A stretch of DNA of 13,643 nt from Methylibium sp031393925 (GCF_031393925.1 NZ_JANMWL010000271.1:1-13643), one strand, 5' to 3'. Shown: positions 1-9,085, numbered from the stretch's first letter. Notes: generated by a model from the letters alone, not told the origin. Translations and numbers: made by a program.

Positions 1-1
1 G

Positions 2-2254
2 GCGCTGTTCACCGGGGTGGTGCTGGGCACGATCGCCCTGGCAGTGGCCTACCCCAATCTGCCCGAGATCAGCGGCCTGAGCGACTACCGGCCCAAGCTG
101 CCGATGCGCGTGTTTTCGGCCGATGACGTGCTGATCGGCGAGTACGGCGAGGAGCGCCGCCAGTTCGTGCCAATCAGCGCGATTCCGCAGGTGATGAAGG
201 ATGCGGTACTGGCCATCGAGGACGCGCGCTTCTACCAGCATGGTGGCGTCGACTACATCGGCATCGTGCGGGCGGGCCTCGCCAACGTCGGCGAATCGCG
301 CAGCCAAGGCGCCTCGACCATCACCATGCAAGTGGCGCGCAACTTCTATCTGCCGACCGAGAAGACATTCGCGCGCAAGGTCTACGAGATCCTGCTGGCG
401 CTCAAGATCGAGAGCCAGCTGAGCAAGGACCAGATCCTGGAGATCTACATGAACCAGATCTTCCTCGGCCAGCGCGCCTACGGTTTCGCTGCGGCGGCTG
501 AAATCTATTTCGGCAAGCTGCTCAAGGACGTGAGCATCGCCGAAGCGGCGATGCTGGCCGGCTTGCCCAAGGCGCCGTCGAGCTACAACCCGATCGCCAA
601 CCCGACTCGCGCGCGCCAGCGTCAGCGCCACATCATCGAGCGGATGCTCGACAACGGCTTCATCACCCAGGCGCAGGCCGAGGCCGCCAAGGCCGAACAA
701 CTCCAGTACCGACGCAGCATCTCGGTGCCGCTGCACGCGGAATACGTTGCCGAAGCGGCACGCCAGCTGATCTTCACCCAGTACGGTGAGGGCGCTTACA
801 CGCGTGGGCTCAACGTCTACACCAGCGTGCGCTCGGTCGAACAGGAGGTGGCTTACCGCGCCCTGCGGAAAGGCATCACCGATTACGAAAAACGCCAGGT
901 CTACCGGGGCCCCGAGGGTTATGTCGACTTGCCGCGCGATGCCGACAAGCTCGACGCGCGCATTGCAGAGGCGCTCGACGAGCACCCCGACAACGACGAG
1001 ATTCGCGCCGCCGTGGTAACCGAGGTCAACGCCAAACAGGTGATTGCAGTGCTGCAAAGCGGCGACCAGCTCACCATCACCGGCGAGGGCCTGCGCCCCG
1101 CCGCTTCAGGGCTGGTTCCCAAGGCGAACCCGAAGGTGCAGATTCGCCCCGGTGCCGTCATCCGCGTCATCAAGGGGGCCAAGGATCAATGGTCCATCAC
1201 TCAGCTTCCGGAAGTCGAAGGCGCGCTGATCGCGCTGGATCCGCGCTCCGGCGCAATCCGCACCATGGTCGGCGGCTTCGACAATGCCAGGAGCAAGTTC
1301 AACCACGCGACCCAGGCGTGGCGACAGCCGGGCTCGAGCTTCAAGCCCTTCATCTATTCGGCCGCGCTCGAAAAGGGCTTCACGCCGTCCACGGTGATCA
1401 ACGACGCACCCTTGTTCTTCGACGCCGCGACCACCGGCAGCCAACCGTGGGAGCCGAAGAACTACGACGGCACGTTCGACGGCCCGATGGCCTTGCGACG
1501 AGCGCTGGCCAAGTCGAAGAACATGGTGTCGATCCGCATCCTGCAGGCGATTGGCACGAGCTACGCGCAGGGCTGGATCGGCCGCTTCGGCTTTGACGTC
1601 GAAAAGCACCTGCCCTATCTGCCGATGGCGCTTGGTACCGGCTCGGTGACGCCGTTGCAGATGGCCACCGGCTACGCCGTGTTCGCCAATGGCGGCTACC
1701 GCGTCAACCCGGTGCTGGTCACGCGCGTGACCGACAACAAGGGCCGCATCCTGGCGCAAACCGATGCGCCCCCCCTCGAACAATTGCAGCGCGCCATCGA
1801 TGCACGCAACGCCTTCCTGATGAGCAGCCTGCTGCAGGAAGTCACGCGCACCGGCACGGCGGCGCGGGCCCAGGCTACGCTCAAGCGGCCCGACCTTTAC
1901 GGCAAGACCGGCACCACCAACGACTCGCAGGACGCCTGGTTCGCTGGCTTCACGCAGAGCCTGGTGGCCGTCGTGTGGATCGGCTACGACCTGCCGCGCA
2001 AGCTCGGTGACAAGGAAACCGGCGGCGGCCTCGCATTGCCGGTCTGGATCGACTACATGAGCACGGCGCTCAAGGGCGTGCCGGTCATGGAGCCGACGCC
2101 ACCCGAAGGCGTCATCAATGTCGGCGGCGAGTGGTATTACGAAGAATACGGGCCCGGCAACGGCATCAGCTCGGTCGGACTGGAAGACGCGCCCGCGCCG
2201 CCTGCGGCCACCGAGGACGAGCGCAGAAGCATCCTCGATCTGTTCAAAAACTGA
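2..2254 (+). CDS. mrcA: Penicillin-binding protein 1A (bifunctional transglycosylase/transpeptidase), 5'-partial
   Basis: Class A PBP that polymerises lipid II and cross-links peptidoglycan in the periplasm, anchored by one N-terminal membrane segment. The frame is open to the left edge, so the true start and most of the membrane anchor lie outside; only its end (GVVLGTIALAVAYP) is seen. Residues are numbered from the GTG at 17. The GT51 domain shows EDARFYQHGG (catalytic Glu68), GASTITMQVARN, RKVYEILLALKIE and the EIYMNQIFLG motif. A linker/OB-like region follows at about 290-400. The transpeptidase domain has SSFK (nucleophile Ser440), SKN (Ser500) and KTGTTND (Lys630). All catalytic motifs are intact. 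The C-terminus is short and acidic and overlaps the end of convergent cyaY by 11 bases. A likely 20-30 residues are missing compared with betaproteobacterial PBP1A. I am sure of the family; the symbol could equally be ponA. Confidence 0.96.
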   Translation, partial: ALFTGVVLGTIALAVAYPNLPEISGLSDYRPKLPMRVFSADDVLIGEYGEERRQFVPISAIPQVMKDAVLAIEDARFYQHGGVDYIGIVRAGLANVGESRSQGASTITMQVARNFYLPTEKTFARKVYEILLALKIESQLSKDQILEIYMNQIFLGQRAYGFAAAAEIYFGKLLKDVSIAEAAMLAGLPKAPSSYNPIANPTRARQRQRHIIERMLDNGFITQAQAEAAKAEQLQYRRSISVPLHAEYVAEAARQLIFTQYGEGAYTRGLNVYTSVRSVEQEVAYRALRKGITDYEKRQVYRGPEGYVDLPRDADKLDARIAEALDEHPDNDEIRAAVVTEVNAKQVIAVLQSGDQLTITGEGLRPAASGLVPKANPKVQIRPGAVIRVIKGAKDQWSITQLPEVEGALIALDPRSGAIRTMVGGFDNARSKFNHATQAWRQPGSSFKPFIYSAALEKGFTPSTVINDAPLFFDAATTGSQPWEPKNYDGTFDGPMALRRALAKSKNMVSIRILQAIGTSYAQGWIGRFGFDVEKHLPYLPMALGTGSVTPLQMATGYAVFANGGYRVNPVLVTRVTDNKGRILAQTDAPPLEQLQRAIDARNAFLMSSLLQEVTRTGTAARAQATLKRPDLYGKTGTTNDSQDAWFAGFTQSLVAVVWIGYDLPRKLGDKETGGGLALPVWIDYMSTALKGVPVMEPTPPEGVINVGGEWYYEEYGPGNGISSVGLEDAPAPPAATEDERRSILDLFKN

Positions 2255-2594
2255 GCGGATGTGCGGCTTGTTCGGACGCGCATCGCGACAGCGTCGCAAC
2301 GAAGTCCTCACCGGTCTTGGTGTCGCGCCACTGCCCTCCCACGTGACGGTAGTGGAAGCCCCCACTGCGGGCCGCAAGCCATATCTCGTGCAACGGCGGC
2401 TGCGTGTTCACGACGATCTTGCTGCCATTGGGAAAGCTCAGTTCGAGCAGACCGCCGGTGCGCGCGGCGTCGATGTCGACCACATCGTCCTGCAACCAAC
2501 GGTCGACCTGCGCCTCGATGCGCGCCAGCAGGGTCGACGCGAGCGCGTGGTACTGCGCATCGCTCGAGGGGTCGCTCGCCGTGACGGGGCTCAT
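2244..2594 (-). CDS. cyaY: CyaY, bacterial frataxin homologue
   Basis: Small cytoplasmic iron-binding protein that modulates iron-sulfur cluster assembly through the IscS/IscU machinery. The 116-residue product carries the frataxin signature: the acidic ridge helix ending in DRWLQDDVVDIDAAR, then the beta-sheet stretch GGLLELSFPNGSKIVVNTQ, the PPLHEIWLAARSGGFHYR block and a DTKTGEDF stretch. Length is close to the roughly 105-110 residues usual for the family, with a slightly longer N-terminus. The ATG at 2594 is the only good start; upstream there is only a weak purine run. It is divergent from lptM with only 15 bases between start codons, so each promoter must lie inside or beside the other gene. 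Its 3' end overlaps the PBP1A gene by 11 bases and no terminator is visible. The cyaY next to lptM (yifL) arrangement also occurs in E. coli. Confidence 0.95.
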   Translation of the reverse strand: MSPVTASDPSSDAQYHALASTLLARIEAQVDRWLQDDVVDIDAARTGGLLELSFPNGSKIVVNTQPPLHEIWLAARSGGFHYRHVGGQWRDTKTGEDFVATLSRCASEQAAHPLSF

Positions 2595-2597
2595 TCG

Positions 2598-2603
2598 TAG
2601 AAT
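2598..2603 (+). promoter_or_regulatory. Candidate -10 box for a leaderless lptM-lysA transcript
   Basis: TAGAAT matches the sigma-70 -10 consensus at five of six positions. Transcription seven bases downstream would begin exactly on the A of the lptM ATG at 2610. There is no Shine-Dalgarno sequence in the 15 bases before the ATG, which fits a leaderless message. No good -35 box lies 16-18 bases upstream. A second TAGAAT lies on the opposite strand at 2633-2628 and could serve cyaY with a leader of about 26 bases, again without a good -35. Confidence 0.35.
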
Positions 2604-2609
2604 CCGCTC

Positions 2610-2786
2610 ATGTTGAAGATGGCCTTGATTCTAGGCAGGCGCTTGCCTGCGATGCTGGTGTGTTCTTTGGCCCTGGTGGCATGCGGGCAGAAGGGCGCGC
2701 TCTACTTGCCGGCGCCCGGCGGCGGCGCACCGACGCCCGCAGCGGCAACGGCTGCGTCGAGTGCGGCTTCGGCGGGCGCACGGTGA
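2610..2786 (+). CDS. lptM: LptM (YifL-type) lipoprotein of the LPS translocon
   Basis: This 58-residue product has a short lipoprotein signal with lipobox LVAC (modified Cys25), followed directly by GQKGALYLP. That matches the LptM/YifL core (CGxKGPLYxP) except for Ala in place of the usual Pro. In E. coli LptM binds the LptD/LptE translocon at the outer membrane and promotes native disulfide formation in LptD. The rest is a low-complexity Pro/Ala/Ser tail, normal for this family. The stop overlaps the lysA start by one base (TGATG), so the two are translationally coupled, and lptM before lysA is a common proteobacterial order. A second Cys at position 18 lies within the signal and has no lipobox. 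Confidence 0.85.
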   Translation: MLKMALILGRRLPAMLVCSLALVACGQKGALYLPAPGGGAPTPAAATAASSAASAGAR

Positions 2787-4041
2787 TGTTGCCGGGCGCC
2801 CCTTTCATCGCCCGCCGCGGCAAAGACCTGTTCATCGAGGACTGTGCAGCGCGCGCGCTGGCGGCGCGCTTTGGCACGCCCCTGTATGTCTACTCGCGCA
2901 GTGCGATGCTCGCCGCACTCGCGCCCTGGCCGGACGCCCTCACAGGCTGTGTTACGCCATGAAGGCCAACTCCAACCTCGCGGTGCTGCAGACTTTCGCT
3001 GCCGCCGGCTGCGGCTTCGACATCGTCTCCGGCGGTGAACTCGAGCGCGTGCTGGCGGTCGGCGTCGACCCGGCCCGGGTGGTGTTTTCGGGCCTCGGCA
3101 AGACGCGCGCGGAGATGCGGCGTGCGCTCGTTGCAGGCGTGCATTGCTTCAATGTCGAGAGCGAGGCCGAGCTCGAGCTGCTGTCCGAGGTGGCCACCGC
3201 GCTCGGCCGCCGCGCGCCGGTGAGCCTGCGCGTCAATCCGGATGTCGACGCCAAGACCCATCCCTACATCTCCACCGGCCTGAAGGACAACAAGTTCGGC
3301 GTTGCTCACGATCGCGCGCTGGCCGCCTATCGGCATGCAGCGCGCCTGCCGGGCCTGGAGGTGGTAGGCATCGATTGCCACATCGGTTCGCAGATCACCG
3401 CGGTGGCGCCTTATCTCGACGCGCTCGACCGCCTGCTCGACCTGGTGGAAGCGCTGGAGGCCGAAGGCCTGCCCATTGGCCACATCGACCTCGGCGGCGG
3501 CCTGGGCATCCGCTACACCGACGAAACACCACCGGGCGCCGACGTGCTGATCGCCGCGCTGCTGGCTCGCATCGACGCGCGCGGGCATGGCGAGCGGGCA
3601 CTGGTGTTCGAGCCCGGCCGCTCGCTGGTCGGCAATGCCGGCGTGCTGCTCAGCGAAGTGCTCTACCTCAAGCCCGGTGAGCACAAGAATTTTTGCGTCG
3701 TCGATGCCGCGATGAACGACCTGATGCGCCCGGCCCTGTACCAGGCGACGATGGGCATCGTGGCCTGCACCCTGCGCGACCTGCCGTCGCTCGTTTATGA
3801 CGTGGTGGGCCCGGTGTGCGAATCGGGTGACTGGCTGGGACGCGATCGTGCGCTTGCGCTCGCTGCCGGCGACCATGTTGCGGTGCTCAGTGCCGGCGCC
3901 TACGGCATGAGCATGGCGAGCAACTACAACACGCGGCCGCGCGCCGCGGAAGTGATGGTTCAAGGCGACCAGGCCTGGTTGATCCGCGAACGCGAAACCG
4001 CGGCCGAACTGTTTCGCGGCGAGCGGCGGCTGCCCGGCTAG
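2786..4041 (+). pseudogene. lysA: Diaminopimelate decarboxylase, frameshifted
   Basis: LysA is a PLP enzyme (fold type III) that converts meso-diaminopimelate to lysine, the last step of lysine synthesis. From the ATG at 2786 the frame reads correctly through FGTPLYVYSRSAMLAAL, then meets TGA at 2960-2962 after 58 residues. The rest of the enzyme continues in a different frame: LCYAMKANSNLAVL (PLP Lys codon 2962-2964), GFDIVSGGEL, RVNPDVDAKTHPYISTG, CHIGSQIT, HIDLGGGLGI, EPGRSLVGNAG, CESGDWLG and YGMSMASNYNTRPR, ending at TAG 4039-4041. Everything except the junction at about 2938-2958 looks intact, including the C-terminal CESGD active-site motif. The lesion fits loss of 13 bases between two CACAGGC copies. 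It may be a true mutation, an assembly error, or a split gene with an ATGA restart. The TAG overlaps that of the convergent ATPase gene in a shared CTAG. Family identity is certain; functional state is not. Confidence 0.85.
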
Positions 4042-5033
4042 ATCCGGCCTTCTTCGACCGCGTGGCAGGCCACGCGGATGCCGCCGATTTCGAGCAAGGC
4101 CGGTCGCTCTTCGCGGCAACGCGCCCGAGCATGCGGGCAGCGCGGATGAAAGCTGCAACCGCCCGGCGGCGCCAGCGGGTTGGGCACCTCGCCCTGCACC
4201 GGCGTGCGCGAACGCCCGCTCATGGCGATGTCGGGAATGGCGTCGAGCAGCATGCGCGTGTAGGGATGGCGTGGCGTGGCAAACAACTCGCGCTTGGGTG
4301 CCAGCTCGACGATGCGCCCGAGGTACATCACGCCCACCTCGTCGCTCACGTGGCGCACCACCGCCAGGTTGTGCGAGATGAAGAGGTAGGTCAGACCGCG
4401 CTCGCGCTGCAGGTCCTTCATCAGGTTGAGCACCTGCGCCTGCACGGAGACGTCGAGCGCGGAGGTCGGTTCGTCGCAGACCAGGAACTCCGGCGCGGTG
4501 GCGAGCGCGCGCGCGATGGAAATGCGCTGGCGCTGCCCGCCCGAAAACTGGTGCGGAAACTTCGACGCGTCGGCAGCGGCGAGCTTGACCGAGGCCAGCA
4601 ACTGGGCCACCCGCTCGCGCAAGGCCGCCGGCTCGCGCTCGAGCCCGTGCTCGATCAGCGGCTCGGCGACGATGTCGTGCACGCTCCAGCGCGGGTTCAG
4701 GCTGGCGTACGGGTCCTGGAAGATCATCTGCAGCCGGCGACGCAGTGCGCGCGCGTTACCGGCCGCGAACCGGCGTGTCGCGTCCTCGCCGTCAAAGTGA
4801 ACACTGCCGCTGCTCGGCGCGAGCAGACCGACGAGCAGCCGCGCCACCGTGCTCTTGCCGCAACCCGATTCACCGACCAGCGCGAGCGTGCGACCGCGCT
4901 CGATGCCGAAGCTCACGCCGTCGACCGCATGCACCACCTGCCGCGGCTTGCCCGCGAGCACACGCTCGAGCCAGGCAGCGGAGACGTCGAAGCGCTTGCT
5001 CAGCGCGCGCGCCTCGACCAACGGCGCGCTCAT
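4038..5033 (-). CDS. Peptide ABC importer ATP-binding subunit, DppF/OppF type
   Basis: One of the two cytoplasmic ATPases that energise peptide uptake through the paired permeases encoded upstream. The 331-residue product has Walker A GESGCGKS (residues 54-61), Q-loop FQDPYASLNPR, signature FSGGQRQR, Walker B FLVCDEPTSALD and the switch His in FISHNL. It ends with the oligopeptide-type C-terminal domain, with Cys-containing GCSFHPRCPHARARC. The frame stays open upstream to 5303, but MSAPLVEARALSKRF is the natural start, with an AAGGG-like site just before it. It is the last gene of the operon, 115 bases after the DppD-type gene. That gap contains no gene that I can see, only the 12-base palindrome CCACGCGCGTGG at 5107-5118. 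Its stop shares a CTAG with convergent lysA, and no terminator is visible. Confidence 0.93.
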   Translation of the reverse strand: MSAPLVEARALSKRFDVSAAWLERVLAGKPRQVVHAVDGVSFGIERGRTLALVGESGCGKSTVARLLVGLLAPSSGSVHFDGEDATRRFAAGNARALRRRLQMIFQDPYASLNPRWSVHDIVAEPLIEHGLEREPAALRERVAQLLASVKLAAADASKFPHQFSGGQRQRISIARALATAPEFLVCDEPTSALDVSVQAQVLNLMKDLQRERGLTYLFISHNLAVVRHVSDEVGVMYLGRIVELAPKRELFATPRHPYTRMLLDAIPDIAMSGRSRTPVQGEVPNPLAPPGGCSFHPRCPHARARCREERPALLEIGGIRVACHAVEEGRI

Positions 5034-5148
5034 TGATGCGCCCTTCGCACGACGTGCTGTCCCGCCAAGCGGCAGCAACGGCAGCACCCGCAGCATTCGC
5101 CGACGTCCACGCGCGTGGCCGCTCGGTGGCTTCGACGGCCGGGCGGGC

Positions 5149-6158
<1,010 letters not shown>

Positions 6159-6162
<4 letters not shown>

Positions 6163-6539
6163 GCTCGAGCCGCTTTCACAGTGCAGCCGCCGATGGTTTC
6201 TTCATGGTCGACCCTCACCTCGAAGTCGCTTGCGAGCCGGTTGCCCTTGACCGCGACGAGGTAGTAGCGCGTGCAGGGCTTGACCTCGAGCGAGATCGTG
6301 CGCGTTTGGCCGTAGCCGGCGCCGCCGCTCGGCCCCTGAACGCGCACGCTGCGCAGGCCGGGATCCACGAGCACCGGGCTGTGGGGGGTGTCCTTGCCAT
6401 CGACCCCGAGCACCAGCAAGGGGTAGGTGTCGATCGGCGCGCGGTAATAGCGCTGGCCATTGATCTGTGAGTACGCGTAGGGCGTGGCGCAACCGGCCAG
6501 CAACGCCGCGGTCAACGAGAACGTCAGCAAGGTCTTCAT
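6159..6539 (-). CDS. Small lipoprotein of unknown function inside the ABC importer operon
   Basis: I do not recognise a named family. The 126-residue product begins MKTLLTFSLTAALLAGC, a clear lipoprotein signal with lipobox LLAGC and acylated Cys17. The mature part is about 110 residues, probably all beta, with YRAPIDTYPLLVLGVDG, a Gly-rich turn GPSGGAGYGQT, PCTRYYLVAVKGNRLASDF and VDHEETIGGC. The two remaining Cys residues could form a disulfide. The ATG at 6539 is supported by AAAGGAG six bases upstream. The gene sits 25 bases after the permease C gene and overlaps the start of the ATPase D gene, so it is made with the importer. Position suggests a periplasmic accessory of uptake, but this is inference, and it may be a passenger. 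Its composition matches that of its neighbours. Confidence 0.85.
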
Positions 6540-6564
6540 GGAAGACTCCTTTGCGAAGGGTCCA

Positions 6565-7503
6565 TCAACGCAGGCGCGGGTTGAGCGCATCGCGCAGCCA
6601 GTCGCCCAGCAGGTTCACGCTCAGCGCGATCAGCACCAGCATGGCACCCGGAAAAATGGTAATCCACCATTCGCCGCTGAACAAAAAATCGTTGCCCACG
6701 CGGATCAGCGTTCCGAGCGACGGCGAGGTCGGCGGCACGCCCACCCCCAAGAAGGACAGCGTCGCCTCGGTGATGATGGCGGTGGCAACCTGGATCGTCG
6801 CCAGCACGAACACCGGTCCCATCACGTTGGGCAGCACATGGCGGCGCATGATGCGCAAGGGCGCCACACCGATCACGCGCGCCGCCTGCACGTACTCTTT
6901 CTGCCGCTCCACCATCGTCGAGCCACGCACGGTGCGGGCGTATTGCACCCAGCCGGTCAGCGCGATGGCCAGCACCAACACGCCGAAAGCAAGCGACTCG
7001 TGCGCGTTCGGAAAAAGCGCTCGGCCCACGCCGTCGATCAGCAGCGCCACCAGGATCGACGGAAACGACAGCATCACGTCGCACACCCGCATGATGAAGG
7101 CGTCGGTGCGCCCGCCGGTAAAGCCGGCCACGAGGCCCAAGGTGACGCCGATCGCCATGGACAGCAGCACCGAGGCGATGCCGACCGCGAGCGAAATGCG
7201 CGCGCCGTACATCAGTGCGGAGAGGATGTCGCGGCCCTGGTCGTCGGTGCCGAGCGGGTAGGTCGCCTTGCCCTCGTCCATCCAGGCCGGTGGCAGTCGG
7301 GCGTCGGCGAGTTCGAGCGTCGCCAGGTCGAAGGGATCGTGCGGCGCCACCACGTCGGCGAACAGCGCACCGAACAGACACGCCGCGGCAATCAGCGCCG
7401 CGACGATCGCCACCGGCGAGGTGCGAAAGCCGTGCCACAGGTCGCCCTCGAAGAAGCGACGCAGCGCGCTCGGCGACGCTTCACGCGCCCCTTCGTTCGT
7501 CAC
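6565..7503 (-). CDS. Peptide ABC importer permease, DppC/OppC type
   Basis: Inner-membrane permease that pairs with the DppB-type subunit to form the peptide channel. The product shows the usual DppC layout: a cytoplasmic N-tail, a first membrane helix (VAIVAALIAAACLFGALFAD), a periplasmic loop with YPLGTDDQGRDILSALMYGAR, then about five more helices. The EAA loop (KEYVQAARVIGVAPLRIMRRHVLPN) contacts the ATPase, and a TEATLSFLGVGVPP block follows. I take the GTG at 7503, because it overlaps the stop of the binding-protein gene as GTGA and has GGTGG just upstream. The ATG at 7518 would add MGGGQ and lacks a ribosome site. The length of 312 residues is typical. Confidence 0.93.
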   Translation of the reverse strand: MTNEGAREASPSALRRFFEGDLWHGFRTSPVAIVAALIAAACLFGALFADVVAPHDPFDLATLELADARLPPAWMDEGKATYPLGTDDQGRDILSALMYGARISLAVGIASVLLSMAIGVTLGLVAGFTGGRTDAFIMRVCDVMLSFPSILVALLIDGVGRALFPNAHESLAFGVLVLAIALTGWVQYARTVRGSTMVERQKEYVQAARVIGVAPLRIMRRHVLPNVMGPVFVLATIQVATAIITEATLSFLGVGVPPTSPSLGTLIRVGNDFLFSGEWWITIFPGAMLVLIALSVNLLGDWLRDALNPRLR

Positions 7504-9065
7504 TTGACCACCACCCACTTGAACGGCATGAAGTTGTCGGCAAGCTGCACCAGTTCGATGTTCTTCTTCATCGACCAGGCCAGCGCCTGCTGGTGCAGCG
7601 GAATGTGGCCGACATCAGTGGCATGCAACTCGAACGCCTCGCGAATCAGGGCATTGCGCTTGCCGGGATCGACCTCCGACTGCACTGCCAAGGTCAAGGC
7701 GTCGATCTTCGGGTTGCTGTAAGCGCCCAGGTTGAACTGGCCCTGGCCCTTGTCGTTGGGTGTGGCCAGCAGCGAGCTCAGGACGTTGTGCGCGTCGTAG
7801 GTACCGGGCGTCCAGCCGAGCAGGTAGAAGCTGGTGTCGCGGCGCAGGATCTTCGGAAAATAACTGACCTTGGTTTCGGTCTGCAAATTCACCTTGATGC
7901 CCACACGCGCAAGGCTTGCTGCCACCGCCTGACAGATCGCGCCGTCATTCACATAGCGGTCGTTCGGGCAATTGAGACCGACCTCGAAACCACCTGCGTA
8001 GCCCGCCAGCGCAAGCAGCTTGCGGGCCGCCTCGGGGTCGTGCGGCAGCCGCCTGTTCAGCGCGGCATCGAAGCCCTTGATCCCCGGCCCCACCATCAAC
8101 GCGGTGGGATTGGCGGCGTTGCGCATCACGCGCGTGCGGATCGCCTCGATGTCGATCGCCTGGTAGATCGCCTGGCGCACTCGCTGGTCCTTGAACGGGT
8201 TCTTGCCCTTGACGCTCGAGTTCAGCAGCTCGTCGCGCTTTTGATCCATGCCCAGGAAGATGGTGCGCAACTCGGGGCCCTGCAACACCTTGAAGCCGGG
8301 GCTGGCCTTGATGCGCTCGATGTCCTGCAGCGGCGTGGGCTCCATCACATCGATCTCGCCCGACAGCAGCGCGGCCACCCGCGTGGCGTCATTGCCAATC
8401 GGCGTGAAGATCACTTGGTCGACATTGCCCTGGACCGTGTCCCAGTAAGCCGCGTGACGCACCAGCACGCTGCGCGTCGACGGCTGGCGCTCCTTCAGAC
8501 GAAACGGCCCGGTGCCGTTAGCCTTGAACGAAGCCGTGTTCTCGATACCCTTCCTGCGGTCGACCGGCGCCTCGGCCTTGTTGGCCACGCACCAGGCCTT
8601 GCTCATCATGTAGACCGAGGCAATGACGTCGGGCAGTATGGGGAACGGCGTCGTGGTCTCGATCTCCACGGTGTGCGCATCGACCCGGCGCACTTCCTTG
8701 AAGGACGAGGTGTAGCTCTTCATGTCCGAGCCCTCGCCCGCGGCGCGTCCGAAGGAGAACACCACGTCGTCGGCGGTGAACGGCGCTCCGTCGTGGAATG
8801 CCACGCCGCGGCGCAGCTCGAAGCGCCACACGGTCGGGGTCGCCTGCTTCCAGCTCGTGGCGAGGCCCGGCGTGAGCGCGAGCTGCTGGTCACGGGCCAC
8901 CAGCGGCTCGTAGATGTTGTTGACGAAGCTCAGCTGCACCGTCTCGTTGAGCGAATGCGGGTCCATCGACTGCGCGTCGCCCTGGTTGGCCACGCGCAGG
9001 CTCACGGCCTGGGCGACGGTGGCCTGCGCCACCCACAGCGCTGCAACGAGCAAGAGCTTGACCAT
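7500..9065 (-). CDS. Periplasmic peptide-binding protein of ABC importer (SBP family 5)
   Basis: Captures the ligand in the periplasm and delivers it to the permease pair. The 521-residue precursor has a 20-residue signal peptide ending VAQA, followed by VSLRVANQGDAQSMDPHS, the typical N-terminus of DppA/OppA/NikA-type proteins. Other family marks are IYEPLVARD, LRRGVAFHDGAPFTADDVVFSF, GTGPFRLKE, a DQRVRQAIYQAID block and the C-terminal lobe with GWTPGTYDAHNVLSSL. Ligand cannot be read from the sequence: di- or oligopeptides are most likely, but glutathione or other ligands are possible in this family. The ATG at 9065 has a strong GAGGAG five bases upstream, the best ribosome site in the operon, which fits the high expression binding proteins need. 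The gene lies between the two permease genes rather than at the front of the operon. It has no lipobox. Confidence 0.94.
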   Translation of the reverse strand: MVKLLLVAALWVAQATVAQAVSLRVANQGDAQSMDPHSLNETVQLSFVNNIYEPLVARDQQLALTPGLATSWKQATPTVWRFELRRGVAFHDGAPFTADDVVFSFGRAAGEGSDMKSYTSSFKEVRRVDAHTVEIETTTPFPILPDVIASVYMMSKAWCVANKAEAPVDRRKGIENTASFKANGTGPFRLKERQPSTRSVLVRHAAYWDTVQGNVDQVIFTPIGNDATRVAALLSGEIDVMEPTPLQDIERIKASPGFKVLQGPELRTIFLGMDQKRDELLNSSVKGKNPFKDQRVRQAIYQAIDIEAIRTRVMRNAANPTALMVGPGIKGFDAALNRRLPHDPEAARKLLALAGYAGGFEVGLNCPNDRYVNDGAICQAVAASLARVGIKVNLQTETKVSYFPKILRRDTSFYLLGWTPGTYDAHNVLSSLLATPNDKGQGQFNLGAYSNPKIDALTLAVQSEVDPGKRNALIREAFELHATDVGHIPLHQQALAWSMKKNIELVQLADNFMPFKWVVVK

Positions 9066-9085
9066 CGCGACTCCTCGAGTGGACC

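Noticed and set aside
1106..2377. Minus-strand open frame of about 423 codons opposite the PBP1A gene
   Set aside because: It lies wholly opposite a gene with complete catalytic motifs, has Arg/Gly/Ala-rich shadow composition and shows no domain.
2930..2965. Programmed ribosomal frameshift in lysA
   Set aside because: There is no slippery heptamer, and LysA is not known to use recoding; a mutation or assembly error is simpler.
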